DNA of 64,000 bases from Mycolicibacterium parafortuitum (GCF_010725485.1 NZ_AP022598.1:5518001-5582000); one strand, 5' to 3'; shown: positions 1 through 9,101, counted from the first letter of the stretch. The notes: generated from the sequence alone by a model not told the origin. Numbers and translations: made by a program.

Positions 1-321
1 GCCGGCGGGGCGACCGAGGATTCCCCAGCGGCAGTCGAGGACTCGACCGAAGCGGAGTCCGACGCGGAGTCCGACGCCGCCGGCAGCGACACCGAGGTCG
101 ACAGCATCGGGAAAGACAGTGCAGGCAAAGACGGTGCCGGAGACGACGGCGCCGGACACGGCAGCGCCGCGAACGACGCGGCCGGGGCGGACGGATCGGG
201 GAAGTCGGATTCCGGCAAGGCCGACTCCGGCGGCGATTCCCGGGCGCCGCACAAGCCGAGAACAGCGCGACACGACGAATCCGACTCGCACCACGAGTCG
301 AAGGCGGGCACCGACGACTAG
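1..321 (+). CDS. C-terminal part of an unidentified protein with an acidic, low-complexity tail
   Basis: Frame 1 is open from the left edge to a TAG at 319-321, giving 106 residues with no start visible, so the gene begins outside the window. The visible part is rich in Asp, Ser, Gly, Ala and Glu (repeated EAESDAESDAAGSD-like and KDSAGKDGAGDDGAG-like stretches) and ends in a His/Lys/Arg-containing segment. No catalytic motif or membrane segment is visible, and the composition is that of a disordered tail. A good terminator follows 15 bp after the stop. That the frame is coding is supported by its uninterrupted reading and the terminator. Function cannot be assigned. Confidence 0.6.
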   Translation, partial: AGGATEDSPAAVEDSTEAESDAESDAAGSDTEVDSIGKDSAGKDGAGDDGAGHGSAANDAAGADGSGKSDSGKADSGGDSRAPHKPRTARHDESDSHHESKAGTDD

Positions 322-336
322 TCAAGCGTCGGCGGC

Positions 337-372
337 GGGGCTCCTTCCTTTGCTGGGAGGGGCCCCGTTTTC
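337..372 (+). terminator. Rho-independent-type terminator of the leftmost gene
   Basis: The arms GGGGCTCCTTCC (337-348) and GGGAGGGGCCCC (355-366) pair over 12 bp, two of them G-U in RNA, around a six-base TTTGCT loop. They are followed by GTTTTC. The hairpin sits 15 bp after the upstream stop codon and just beyond the 3' end of the oppositely oriented small gene at 384. The U tract is short, as is common in mycobacteria. The minus-strand side has no T run, so it mainly serves the plus-strand gene. Confidence 0.7.
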
Positions 373-383
373 GTCGGCGAGCG

Positions 384-656
384 TCAGATGCACCCGTTGA
401 AGCAATAGTCCGCGGGCTTGCGTTCGTCGGGACGCACCGCGGCAGCGTCGGTGGGCGCGTGCTGAGTCAGGTCGATGTCGCCTTCCCACTCCGGCGCGAT
501 CGGCATGAAGTGGCACAGGAACGTGACGCCCAACTGACACGGGTCGTGCACCGGTTGGGCGGGCGCGACGGGAACCGGGCTCACCGCGCCGCACAGGATC
601 ACCCCCAGCACGGCCGCCGCACGGCAGATCCGGCGTCGCCGCAGTGATGGCGTCAC
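384..656 (-). CDS. Small secreted protein, function unknown
   Basis: This is a 90-residue protein starting at GTG (656-654), with a strong purine-rich ribosome site (GGGAGGGGG) just upstream. The N terminus is a typical Sec signal: RRRR at residues 6-9, a hydrophobic core (AAAVLGVILCGAV), then a PVAPAQP cleavage region near residue 34. The mature part is about 55 residues with four cysteines (CQLG, FLCHF, DYCFNGC), which could form two disulfides outside the cytoplasm. It resembles the many small exported mycobacterial proteins of unknown function. No enzymatic motif is seen. It converges on the gene at the left edge with a terminator between them. Confidence 0.7.
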   Translation of the reverse strand: MTPSLRRRRICRAAAVLGVILCGAVSPVPVAPAQPVHDPCQLGVTFLCHFMPIAPEWEGDIDLTQHAPTDAAAVRPDERKPADYCFNGCI

Positions 657-708
657 GTGGCCCCCTCCCGACCGTCGGCGGTATCGCCGTCAAACTGACA
701 AAAAACCT

Positions 709-725
709 ATAAACGCACGGTTTAT
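709..725. promoter_or_regulatory. Perfect palindrome ATAAAC-N5-GTTTAT
   Basis: The arms ATAAAC and GTTTAT flank GCACG in an AT-rich stretch unusual for this GC-rich window. It lies 53 bp upstream of the GTG start of the small secreted-protein gene on the minus strand, a plausible position for an operator or promoter element. It has the same 17-bp geometry as the operators at 1111 and elsewhere but a different half-site, so it is not counted with them. Confidence 0.35.
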
Positions 726-1110
726 CTCGCCGCAGAAAGTACTCTGCTTCGCCGACGGTGCCAACCCCGGTCGCGAGGGGCACAGCAACCACCGGAGAGA
801 GAACCCGGCCATACCGCACGACCCCCGCCGGGTGGGACGGCCGAGGAGGCGATCTCGCAGGAGGCGCAGGCGGCGACCCGCCACCGCATCACGATGATCG
901 GTGCAGTCCAGCAGATCTGCCCGATATCGCCCGTGTCAGCCGATGTGCACGACTTGCCTCGAACCTCCGGCCCCTCCGCGCGGCACCCCGAACACGTTCG
1001 GCCCGGATCCGATAGCCACAGCGACGGACACCGATCCGCTCGATCACCACGGGTCAGCCACACGTGCCATGGCACACGGATGCGGGTGTCGCGGTGATTG
1101 ACCCATCTAT

Positions 1111-1127
1111 ATCTATAGGGGTAAGGT
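1111..1127. promoter_or_regulatory. Shared operator, copy 1 (upstream of the mce operon)
   Basis: The sequence ATCTATAGGGGTAAGGT fits the imperfect 17-bp palindrome RYCTWW-N5-NWAGRT found also at 13418, 13527, 13788 and 23622. A second partial ATCTAT half lies directly upstream (1105-1110). It is the only such copy upstream of the yrbE/mce genes. The pattern is typical of a TetR-family dimer site. That it controls mce transcription is inferred from position. Confidence 0.6.
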
Positions 1128-1343
1128 TTGCGCACCCCGGTGGCCTGGATCACAGTAGCTCGGTATCCATACCCGGGACACGACAGCTCCGCTGCTCCCC
1201 GCGGCCCACCGACGGCCGAGGGTACGACCGCATGCTCGACAGATGGAGGCGCATCCCATGCTCGGAGTGGGACGATGCGACGCGTCACCGCAGCCTGGTG
1301 CCCACCCGCACGGTCCGCGCCGACACCGCCCGAGGAGACGGAT

Positions 1344-2165
1344 GTGGTGATGCCCGACAGCGCGGCACCCCCCAGCAGGCTCGACGACGGGCTCAGCCGG
1401 TTTTCGGCCACCCCCGCCGCGAAGCCGTTGCGCGCCTTCGGCGGATTCTTCGCCATGGCACTCGATGTGCTGATGCTGATCCCCCGTCGGCCGTTCGCTT
1501 GGCGCGAATTCCTGTTGCAGGCCTGGTTCGTCGCTCGCGTGTCGATGATGCCGACATTGATGCTGGCCATCCCGTTCACGGTGCTGATGGTCTTCACCTT
1601 CAACATCCTGTTGGTCGAATTCGGCGCCGCCGACTACTCCGGCACCGGGGCGGCCTACGGAACGGTCACCCAGATCGGTCCGGTGGTCACGGTGCTGGTG
1701 GTCTCCGGCGCCGGCGCCACCGCGATGTGCGCCGACCTCGGCGCGCGCACCATCCGGGAAGAGCTCGACGCGCTGAAAGTCATGGGCGTCAACCCGATTC
1801 AAGCCCTGGTGGTTCCGCGGGTGTTGGCCGCGACGGTGGTGGCCACCCTGTTGTCGTCGGTCGTGATCCTGGTCGGGCTGATCGGGAGTTTCATCTTCGC
1901 GGTCTTCATCCAACACGTCACGCCCGGATCATTCGTCGGTGGGCTCACCGTCATCACCAAGGCACCCGATGTGGTGATCTCCTTGGTCAAGTCGAGCTTG
2001 TTCGGGCTCGCCGCGGGGCTGATCGCCTGCTACGAGGGCGTTTCCGTACGTGGCGGGCCGGCCGGGGTCGGCAACGCCGTGAACGAGACCGTCGTGTACA
2101 CCTTCATGGCCCTGTTCGCGATCAACATCATCGCCACGGCGGTGGGCGTGAAGGCGACCCTGTGA
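1344..2165 (+). CDS. yrbEA: YrbEA permease subunit of the Mce importer
   Basis: This integral membrane protein of the MlaE/YrbE family forms, with YrbEB, the permease of an Mce lipid-import complex. About 273 residues carry five or so hydrophobic segments, and the conserved stretch GAGATAMCADLGARTIREELDALKVMG is the MlaE signature (GAR/EEIDAL-VMG type). The frame is open further upstream, but the start is placed at GTG 1344 because GAGGAG (1332-1337) sits six bases before it; ATG 1350 is the alternative. It is the first gene of an eight-gene mce operon, and its stop overlaps the next start. The ATPase MceG is not encoded nearby, as is usual. The mce subfamily number cannot be fixed here. Confidence 0.93.
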   Translation: MVMPDSAAPPSRLDDGLSRFSATPAAKPLRAFGGFFAMALDVLMLIPRRPFAWREFLLQAWFVARVSMMPTLMLAIPFTVLMVFTFNILLVEFGAADYSGTGAAYGTVTQIGPVVTVLVVSGAGATAMCADLGARTIREELDALKVMGVNPIQALVVPRVLAATVVATLLSSVVILVGLIGSFIFAVFIQHVTPGSFVGGLTVITKAPDVVISLVKSSLFGLAAGLIACYEGVSVRGGPAGVGNAVNETVVYTFMALFAINIIATAVGVKATL

Positions 2166-3016
2166 GCGCGGGCGTCCCGGCCGGGCTGCACCCGCGGTGG
2201 CGCCGCGCCTACGGCAAACGCATCGAGGGCCTGACCCGGATCGGCACCCAGTCCCAGTTCTACTTCACCACCATCGCCGGTATCCGCGATGCCCTGGTCC
2301 ACTACAAGGGCGAGACAGTGCGCCTGATCGCTCAGATGAGCCTGGGCACAGGGGCATTGGCGATCGTCGGCGGGACGGTCGTGATCGTCGGATTCCTGAC
2401 GCTGTCGACCGGGGCACTGGTCGCGGTGCAGGGCTACAACCAGTTCGCCAACGTGGGTGTGGAGGCGCTGACCGGCTTCGCATCGGCGTTTTTCAACGTC
2501 CGGCTCATCGCCCCTGTCATCGCGGGAATCGCGCTGGCCGCGACCATCGGTGCGGGCGCAACCGCGCAGCTCGGGGCGATGCGGATCAACGAAGAAATCG
2601 ACGCCCTCGAGGTGATGGGCGTGCGTTCGGTGGCCTACCTGGCATCGAACCGGGTGATCGCCGGTGTGATCGTCGTGATGCCGCTGTACTGCGTCGCGAT
2701 GATCACCGCGTTCCTGGCGGCCCGGTTCGGCACGACGGTGATCTACGGGCAGTCCAGCGGCGTGTACGACCACTACTTCCACACATTCCTGAACCCGGCC
2801 GACATCATCTGGTCCTTCTTTCAGGCGGTGCTGATGGCCGTCGTCATCATGCTCGTGCACACGTACTACGGCTTCAACGCCTCCGGTGGGCCCGCCGGCG
2901 TCGGCGAGGCCGTCGGCCGCGCCGTCCGCACCTCGATGATCGCGGCCGTCTTCGTCGTGCTGTTCGTCTCGCTGGCGATCTACGGCCAGTCCGGCAATTT
3001 CAACCTGTCGGGCTAG
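2162..3016 (+). CDS. yrbEB: YrbEB permease subunit of the Mce importer
   Basis: This is the second MlaE-family permease, 284 residues, pairing with YrbEA in the inner membrane. The GTG start at 2162 overlaps the yrbEA stop in a GTGA arrangement, implying translational coupling; the frame is open much further upstream through yrbEA but that is a shadow. The family signature is clear: GAGATAQLGAMRINEEIDALEVMGV around residues 133-157. The C-terminal loop contains FNASGGPAGVGEAVGRAV, close to the matching segment of YrbEA (VRGGPAGVGNAVNETV). Several hydrophobic helices follow the N-terminal amphipathic region. mceA starts four bases after the stop. Confidence 0.93.
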   Translation: MSAGVPAGLHPRWRRAYGKRIEGLTRIGTQSQFYFTTIAGIRDALVHYKGETVRLIAQMSLGTGALAIVGGTVVIVGFLTLSTGALVAVQGYNQFANVGVEALTGFASAFFNVRLIAPVIAGIALAATIGAGATAQLGAMRINEEIDALEVMGVRSVAYLASNRVIAGVIVVMPLYCVAMITAFLAARFGTTVIYGQSSGVYDHYFHTFLNPADIIWSFFQAVLMAVVIMLVHTYYGFNASGGPAGVGEAVGRAVRTSMIAAVFVVLFVSLAIYGQSGNFNLSG

Positions 3017-3019
3017 CCC

Positions 3020-4378
3020 ATGGGGATGAGGCCGCGGATCGACCGGATCCACCCGCTGTGGTGGGCTGCGGGACTGTTCACCGCGATCGCCGTGTTCGTG
3101 GCGGTGTGCTCGGCGTCGTTCGCCGGAGCGTTCCAGAACAATCTTCCGGTCACCATGACCTCCGACCGCACCGGCCTGGTGATGGAGTCCGGCGCGAAGG
3201 TGAAGATGCGCGGGGTCGAGGTGGGTCGGGTCGCGGGCATCACCGGGGGTGGGCAGAACGTCAGCCTGCGGCTCGAGCTCTACCCCGATCAGGTCGGCAT
3301 GATCCCGGAGAACGTGGAGCCGGAAATCAAGGCCACCACCGCGTTCGGCGCCAAATACGTCGACTTCGTCGTGCCCGACGAGCCCAGCCCTGCCAGCCTG
3401 ACCGCGGGTGCGGTGCTGGTGTCACGCAACGTCGGCACCGAGGTCAACACCGTGTTCGACAGCCTGGTCAGCATTCTCGACCAGATCGAGGTGCCCAAGC
3501 TCAAGGCGGTCCTCTCGGCGGTCGCCGAAGGTGTGCGCGGCAAGGGTCACCGAATGGGTGAGGCCATCACCGCAGCCGATCATGTTCTGCGCGAGGTGAA
3601 TCCGCGGATGGACATCGTCGCCGCGGACTGGCGTTCGCTGCGCGGCTTCAGCGATGCATACAGCCCCGCGGCCGCCGACATCCTCGCGGCCCTCGACGCG
3701 GCGAGCACCACCGCCACCACGATCAATGCACAGGCGAACGACCTCGACACACTGCTGCTCAACGTCACCGGGTTCGCCGACAGCGGCACCAATCTGCTGG
3801 CCGGAAACCACGACACCTTCGTCGAAGCCGTCAACGTCCTCGAGCCGACCACGGCACTGCTTCTCAAGTACAACCCCGTATACACCTGCACCATCGAGGG
3901 CGCGAAGATCTTCCTGGACAAGGCCGGCAACGAATGGTTCGGCGGCAACGGCCGCACCGTCTATCTGGATGCGGGCATCGCATTCGGCGACGACCTGTAC
4001 GAGTACCCGAAAAACCTGCCGAAGGTCGCCGCCAAGGGTGGGCCCGGCGGCAAGCCCGGCTGCGGATCGCTGCCCGACGTCGCCGAGAACTTTCCTGTCC
4101 GCCAACTGATCACCGACACCGGGTGGGGGTCTGGGCTGGACTGGCGCCCGAATCCCGGGATCGGGCAGATATGCGCTGCCGACTACTTCCCCGTCACCCG
4201 CGCGGTCCCCGAACCCCCGCACGTCGGACGCTGCATGCCCGGACCCGCTCCCGGCCCCCCTCCCCCGTACCCCGGTGGGCCTCCGTACGGCGCGCCCTGG
4301 TACGCCGCCGACGGCACGCCGCTCTACCCCGGCCTGCCCGAACCACCGCCGCCGGTACCGACGGCCCCGGCCCCGTGA
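3020..4378 (+). CDS. mceA: MceA, lipid-binding subunit of the Mce complex
   Basis: This 452-residue Mce protein has an N-terminal membrane anchor (about residues 13-35), then an MlaD domain (about 42-120) with the usual GLVMESGAKVKMRGVEVG and FGAKYVDF segments, a long helical region, and a Pro/Gly/Tyr-rich tail (from about residue 405). Mce proteins hexamerise through MlaD rings and form a periplasm-spanning lipid tunnel with their helical needle domains. MceA is the first Mce subunit here, three bases after yrbEB. The proline-rich tail (PPYPGGPPYG, EPPPPVP) may contact the cell envelope; that is inference. It belongs to the operon starting at 1344. Confidence 0.93.
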   Translation: MGMRPRIDRIHPLWWAAGLFTAIAVFVAVCSASFAGAFQNNLPVTMTSDRTGLVMESGAKVKMRGVEVGRVAGITGGGQNVSLRLELYPDQVGMIPENVEPEIKATTAFGAKYVDFVVPDEPSPASLTAGAVLVSRNVGTEVNTVFDSLVSILDQIEVPKLKAVLSAVAEGVRGKGHRMGEAITAADHVLREVNPRMDIVAADWRSLRGFSDAYSPAAADILAALDAASTTATTINAQANDLDTLLLNVTGFADSGTNLLAGNHDTFVEAVNVLEPTTALLLKYNPVYTCTIEGAKIFLDKAGNEWFGGNGRTVYLDAGIAFGDDLYEYPKNLPKVAAKGGPGGKPGCGSLPDVAENFPVRQLITDTGWGSGLDWRPNPGIGQICAADYFPVTRAVPEPPHVGRCMPGPAPGPPPPYPGGPPYGAPWYAADGTPLYPGLPEPPPPVPTAPAP

Positions 4379-4400
4379 GCACGAAGGAGGAGGTCTGCGC

Positions 4401-5432
4401 ATGAATGACAATCTCCGCCGCGCCACGATCAGCTTCGCGGTCTTCGTCATCGTCTGCCTGGTGGGTACGTTCGCACTGCTGGCGATCTTCTCGCAGTACC
4501 GGTTCGCCGGAACCCAGACATTCCGGGCCGAGTTCACCGACGTCAGCGGCCTGGGCGACGGCGACTTCGTCCGCATCGCCGGCGTGGAAGTCGGCAAGGT
4601 CAGCGGTATCTCGGTCACCGACGACTCGATCGCGCTGGTCGAGTTCACCGTGGATCCGACCGTGGTGCTGACGTCGGCCACCCGCGCGGCGGTGCGCTGG
4701 GAGAACCCCATCGGCGACCGCTACCTGGCGCTCACCGACGGACCGGGCGCAAGTCGGCACCCCCTCGACCCGGGCGGCACCATCGCGGTCTCCCACACCG
4801 AACCCGCACTGGACCTCGACACCCTGCTCGGCGGATTCCGCCCGCTGTTCCGGGCGCTGGATCCGCAGCAGGTCAACACGCTGTCGAGCCAGCTGATCGG
4901 GGCCTTCCAGGGTGAAGGGGCGACGATCAACTCGTTCCTGAGCCAGGCCGCGTCGGTTACGGGCACCCTCGCCGACCGCGACGAGTTGATCGGCGAGGTG
5001 ATCGACAACCTCACCGCGGTGATGAGCACCTTCGGTGAGGAACACACCCAGTTCGCCAAGGCGGTCGACTCGATGTCGCAACTGATCGACGGGCTGGCCG
5101 CGCGGCGCAGCGACATCGCCGACACCGTCGCGCACACCAACGCCGCGGCCGCATCGATCGCCGACATGCTCGGCCAGGCCCGGAAACCGCTGAAACACAC
5201 CGTCACCCAGACCGATCGGGTCACCTCGATCGTGGCCGCCGACCACGAATGGGTCGACGACTACCTGCGGACGATCCCGCAGTCCTACAAGACGCTCAGC
5301 CGCCTCGGGATCATGGGTGACTTCTTCACCTTCTACCTGTGTGATCTGGTCCTGAAGGTCAACGGCAAAGGCGGACAACCGGTCTACGTGAAACTCGCGG
5401 GCCAGGACTCGGGACGGTGTGAGCCGAAGTGA
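4401..5432 (+). CDS. mceB: MceB, lipid-binding subunit of the Mce complex
   Basis: This is a 343-residue Mce-family protein. ATG 4401 is preceded by AAGGAGGAGG (4383-4392), which decides the start against the longer open frame. The N-terminal anchor occupies about residues 9-33, and the MlaD domain follows (FRAEFTDVSGLGDGDFVRIAGVEVGKV). The rest is the helical needle region with many short polar heptad-like stretches. The protein lacks the long proline tail of MceA and MceC. The 3' end overlaps mceC by four bases (GTGA), so the two are probably translationally coupled. Confidence 0.93.
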   Translation: MNDNLRRATISFAVFVIVCLVGTFALLAIFSQYRFAGTQTFRAEFTDVSGLGDGDFVRIAGVEVGKVSGISVTDDSIALVEFTVDPTVVLTSATRAAVRWENPIGDRYLALTDGPGASRHPLDPGGTIAVSHTEPALDLDTLLGGFRPLFRALDPQQVNTLSSQLIGAFQGEGATINSFLSQAASVTGTLADRDELIGEVIDNLTAVMSTFGEEHTQFAKAVDSMSQLIDGLAARRSDIADTVAHTNAAAASIADMLGQARKPLKHTVTQTDRVTSIVAADHEWVDDYLRTIPQSYKTLSRLGIMGDFFTFYLCDLVLKVNGKGGQPVYVKLAGQDSGRCEPK

Positions 5433-6709
5433 AATCGTTCTCCGAGCGCAACCCGGTGGTCATCGGCGGGATCGGCGTACTCACCCTCGCCGGCACCGTG
5501 CTGGCCGCACTGCAATACGACAACCTGCCGTTCTTCGGCGGGTCACGGGGTTACGCAGCCTATTTCAGCGAGGCCGGTGGCCTTCAGGCGGGAGCCGCCG
5601 TGCAGGTGGCCGGCTACCAGGTCGGCGAGGTGTCCTCCGTGGACCTCGACGGAGACCGCGTACTGATCACCTTCGACGTCGAGGACGACGTCCGGCTCGG
5701 TGAGCAAACCGAAGCCAACATCCGCACCAAGAGCCTGCTGGGCGCCAAGGTCCTGGAGGTCACGCCGCGTGGCGACGGACATCTGAGTGCGGCGATCCCG
5801 GTCGACCGCACCAAGGCCCCGTACCAGCTGCCCGATGCCCTCGGAGACCTGACGGCCACGATCGAGGAACTCGACACCGACACCGTGTCCGGCTCACTGG
5901 CCACCCTGGCCGAGACCTTCAAGGACACCCCGCCGCAGCTGCGCGCCGCCGTCGACAGCGTGGGCCGGTTCTCCGAGACGTTGAGCACCCGCGACGCCGC
6001 GTTGCGAAACCTGTTGGCCGACGCCAGCACCGCCAGCACGGTGCTGTCCGAGCGTGCCGCCGACATCGCCGCACTGGTGTCCAACAGCAACGCGCTGCTC
6101 GCCGAACTACGCACCCGGAACGACGCGCTGGCACAGATCTCGACCAACCTGTCGGCGCTGGCGCACCAGATCCGCGGATTCATCGACGACAACCGCGCCC
6201 AGCTCAAACCCACCCTGGACAAGCTCAACGTGGTGCTGTCCATCGTCGACAAACACAAGGCCGGGCTTCAGCAGGCCATCAAATACCTGAACCAGTACGC
6301 CATGTCGCTGGGTGAGTCGGTCGCTTCCGGCCCGTTCTTCAAGGCCTACATCGCCAACCTGCTTCCCGGGCAGTTCATCCAGCCGTTCATCGACTCCGCG
6401 TTCTCCGACCTCGGGCTCGACCCGAACGTGCTGTTGCCGTCCGAACGGACCGATCCGCAGACCGGCCAGCAGGCGACCCCGCCGATGCCGGTGCCGTTCC
6501 CGCGGACCGGCCAGGGCGGTCCCCCTCGGATGACGGTCGCGGACGCCATCACCGGAAATCCCGGAGATCAACCGTGCGGTCCTGCCGGTGCCCCGGCGCC
6601 CGGTCCGGGCTGCTACCCGTACCGCGAGCCGTTGCCCGCGCCGCCTCCCGGTGGTCCTCCGCCCGGACCGCCGGCACACGCGCAACCCACCGACGGAGGG
6701 CATCGATGA
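5429..6709 (+). CDS. mceC: MceC, lipid-binding subunit of the Mce complex
   Basis: This Mce-family protein has 426 residues and a GTG start inside the mceB stop. The N terminus has one hydrophobic anchor (IGGIGVLTLAGTVLAAL, about residues 11-27), then the MlaD domain with AGGLQAGAAVQVAGYQVG and the TKSLLGAKVLEV strand. The central region is coiled-coil-like (about 150-290). The last 70 residues are rich in Pro and Gly (PPPGGPPPGPPAHAQP), a tail typical of MceC proteins. It acts in the envelope as part of the heterohexameric lipid conduit. The stop overlaps the mceD start (ATGA). Confidence 0.93.
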   Translation: MKSFSERNPVVIGGIGVLTLAGTVLAALQYDNLPFFGGSRGYAAYFSEAGGLQAGAAVQVAGYQVGEVSSVDLDGDRVLITFDVEDDVRLGEQTEANIRTKSLLGAKVLEVTPRGDGHLSAAIPVDRTKAPYQLPDALGDLTATIEELDTDTVSGSLATLAETFKDTPPQLRAAVDSVGRFSETLSTRDAALRNLLADASTASTVLSERAADIAALVSNSNALLAELRTRNDALAQISTNLSALAHQIRGFIDDNRAQLKPTLDKLNVVLSIVDKHKAGLQQAIKYLNQYAMSLGESVASGPFFKAYIANLLPGQFIQPFIDSAFSDLGLDPNVLLPSERTDPQTGQQATPPMPVPFPRTGQGGPPRMTVADAITGNPGDQPCGPAGAPAPGPGCYPYREPLPAPPPGGPPPGPPAHAQPTDGGHR

Positions 6710-7950
6710 GGTCACGAATGTGGCGGCCCGCGTTGGCCTTCTGCTTCGCACTGCTGCTGGGCGCCGGGATCGCCGTGCAGGCAGGTCTGATCGGCGCGCT
6801 GCACCGCACCTATCTGGTGGCGTACTTCGACAACAGCAACGGGCTGTTCACCGATGACGAGATCCGCATCCTCGGTGTGCGCGTGGGCCGCATCACCGAG
6901 ATCGAACCGGAGCCCGAGCGGGTCAAGATCACGTTCTGGGTGGACGACAGATACCGGGTGCCCGCCGAGGCCCGTGCCGCGATCATCGCACCGCAATTGG
7001 TCACGGCCCGGGCCATTCAGCTCACCCCCGCCTACACCGGCGGACCCGCGCTGGCCGACGGCGACGTCATCCCACTGAATCGCACGGCGGTTCCGATGGA
7101 ATGGGACGATCTGCGCGAACAACTCGCCGAACTGACCGCGGCGTTGCAGCCGATCGAGCCCGGCGGGGTGAGCACGCTGGGCGCGTTCATCGACACCGCG
7201 GCGGACAACATGCGCGGTCAGGGACCGGACATGCGGAACACGATCCTGACCATGTCGCAGGCGTTCTCGGCGCTCGGGGACCACAGCGACGACATGTTCT
7301 CGACCATCAAGAACCTGTCGGTGGTGGTCAACGCGCTCCAGGACAGCTCCGCGCTGCTCCGCGCGCTCAACGGCAACTTCGCCGCCGCGACCGCGGCCGT
7401 CAGTTCCACCCCCGGCGCCGTGGGCGACGCACTCTCCGACGTCAACGACATCGTCGGCGAGACCACGGCCTTCATCGCCGAGAACAAAGAGTCGATCGGC
7501 ACCGCCACCGCGCAGCTCGCATCGGTCACCACCGCGGTGAACGAGAGCATCGACGACGTCGAGCAGGCGTTGCACCTGTTCCCGAACACGTTGCAGAACT
7601 TCGTCAACATCTACCAGCCTACGCAACAGGGCATCACCGGTGCGCTCACGATGCAGAACTTCGCGAATCCGATCTCGTTCCTGTGCGGTGGAATCCAGGC
7701 GGCGTCGCGACTGAACAGCGAGCAGGCGGCGAAGCTGTGCGTGCAGTACCTGGCCCCGATCGTGAAGAACCGGCAGTGGAACTTCCCTCCGCTCGGCGCC
7801 AACTACGTCGTCGGCGAAAGCGCACGGCCCAACGAACTCACCTACTCCGAGGACCGGTTGCGGCCGGATTTCCGGCCGACGCCGCCCGCAGAGCAGACCG
7901 ACCCGGCGGCGGGGCTGCCGGGCATGATGATCCCGGGCGCAGGATCGTGA
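6706..7950 (+). CDS. mceD: MceD, lipid-binding subunit of the Mce complex
   Basis: This is a 414-residue Mce-family protein. ATG 6706 overlaps the mceC stop in an ATGA arrangement, so the longer open frame is rejected. Residues about 5-24 are the membrane anchor. The MlaD domain follows (FDNSNGLFTDDEIRILGVRVGRI) with the TARAIQLTP strand. The long helical domain ends in a short Pro-containing tail (PTPPAEQTDPAAG). Its last codons overlap the mceE start. The role is structural and lipid-binding within the hexameric Mce assembly, as known for the family. Confidence 0.92.
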   Translation: MRSRMWRPALAFCFALLLGAGIAVQAGLIGALHRTYLVAYFDNSNGLFTDDEIRILGVRVGRITEIEPEPERVKITFWVDDRYRVPAEARAAIIAPQLVTARAIQLTPAYTGGPALADGDVIPLNRTAVPMEWDDLREQLAELTAALQPIEPGGVSTLGAFIDTAADNMRGQGPDMRNTILTMSQAFSALGDHSDDMFSTIKNLSVVVNALQDSSALLRALNGNFAAATAAVSSTPGAVGDALSDVNDIVGETTAFIAENKESIGTATAQLASVTTAVNESIDDVEQALHLFPNTLQNFVNIYQPTQQGITGALTMQNFANPISFLCGGIQAASRLNSEQAAKLCVQYLAPIVKNRQWNFPPLGANYVVGESARPNELTYSEDRLRPDFRPTPPAEQTDPAAGLPGMMIPGAGS

Positions 7951-9101
7951 CCCGGGTACCGCGCCGGCACCGGGTCACCGTGGCCCCTGCTGTCGCCGTC
8001 GTCCTCGCCGTCGTCGCCGCGGGCACGTCGGGATGCGAATGGCGCGGGCTGAACTCGCTGCCGATGCCGGGCACGGCGGGCGGCGGTCCCGGCTCGTTCG
8101 TCGTGCAGGCGCAACTCCCCGATGTCGGTTACATCCAGCAGAACTCCCGCGTTCGGGTCGGTGACGCGAACGTCGGGACGATCACCAGGATCGATCGTCA
8201 GGACTGGCATGCGCTGGTCACCATGACGCTCGACGCCGACGTCGACCTGCCTGCCAACTCGACCGCCAAGGTCGGCCAGACCAGCCTTCTGGGTTCCCTG
8301 CACCTGGAGCTCGCACCGCCCACCGACGAACCGCCGCGCGGCAGGCTTGCCGACGGTTCCCTCATCCCGCTGGACCGGGCGGGCTCCTATCCGGGCACCG
8401 ACCAGACGCTGTCGGCGACGTCGCTGGTGCTCAACGGTGGCGGGATCGGTGAGATGCAGGACATCACCGTGGCTTTCGCCAACGCGCTGGCCAACCGCGA
8501 GGCCGACCTGCGGAGTCTGATCGGCGGGCTCGACGAGTTCGCCGGGCGCCTCGATGCGCAGACCGGCGACATCCTCTCCGCCACCGAGAGCTTCAACAGT
8601 CTGGTCGGACAGGTCGCCGACCAGAAACCGGTACTGGACAAGGCGATCCGCACCATCCCCGACGCACTGCGGGTACTCGCGGAACAGCGCGACCACCTCG
8701 TCGAGGTGGCCGACGCACTGAGAAAGTTCAGCGCACTGACCACCGACACCGTCACCAGGAGCAAGGAGAACCTCGTCAAGGAGCTCGAACACCTCGGTCC
8801 GGTCCTGCAGTCGCTGGCCGACACAGGTCCTGCCCTGGCCCGCTCCCTGGACTTCATCGGGACGTTCCCCTGGCCGAAGGGCCCGCTGGACAACTGGATC
8901 CGCGGTGACTACGCGAACATCACCGCGATCCTCGACCTGACGCTGAGCCGCATCGACAACACCCTGTTCACCGGGACGCGGTGGGAGGGCGACCTGACCG
9001 AACTGGAGATGCAGTGGGGCCGCACCATCGGTCAGCTGCCCAGCCCGTACACCGCGGGCAATCCCCTTGTGGCGCCGTACCGGCTGGATCAGGGGCGCTG
9101 A
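7947..9101 (+). CDS. mceE: MceE lipoprotein subunit of the Mce complex (Lpr/Lps type)
   Basis: This 384-residue protein starts at GTG 7947, overlapping the mceD stop (GTGA). The N terminus is a lipoprotein signal: basic RRHR, a hydrophobic core of Val/Ala residues, and a lipobox-like TSGC with Cys30 as the probable lipid-modified residue. The -3 position is Thr rather than Leu, slightly off consensus. The MlaD domain follows (VQAQLPDVGYIQQNSRVRVGDANVG; KVGQTSLLGSLHLEL). MceE is the lipoprotein member in practically every mce operon, so position and lipobox agree. The next gene starts two bases after the stop. Confidence 0.92.
   Translation: MTRVPRRHRVTVAPAVAVVLAVVAAGTSGCEWRGLNSLPMPGTAGGGPGSFVVQAQLPDVGYIQQNSRVRVGDANVGTITRIDRQDWHALVTMTLDADVDLPANSTAKVGQTSLLGSLHLELAPPTDEPPRGRLADGSLIPLDRAGSYPGTDQTLSATSLVLNGGGIGEMQDITVAFANALANREADLRSLIGGLDEFAGRLDAQTGDILSATESFNSLVGQVADQKPVLDKAIRTIPDALRVLAEQRDHLVEVADALRKFSALTTDTVTRSKENLVKELEHLGPVLQSLADTGPALARSLDFIGTFPWPKGPLDNWIRGDYANITAILDLTLSRIDNTLFTGTRWEGDLTELEMQWGRTIGQLPSPYTAGNPLVAPYRLDQGR

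Larger units (their letters stand above)
657..1343. other. Intergenic regulatory region upstream of the mce operon
   Basis: These 687 bp separate the small secreted-protein gene (reading left) from the yrbE/mce operon (reading right). No reading frame here has convincing codon use or start context; the open frames are GC-rich shadows. The left end is AT-rich and includes a 17-bp palindrome at 709-725. The right end contains the shared operator at 1111-1127. The operon start lies 217 bp beyond the operator, so the mce mRNA may have a long leader, or the operator may act from upstream of the promoter. Confidence 0.55.

Noticed and set aside
2197-3561. Long plus-strand open frame of 454 codons across yrbEB and mceA
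   Set aside because: Arg/Pro/Gly-rich composition of a GC-rich shadow; the true genes in the other frames have family motifs throughout.
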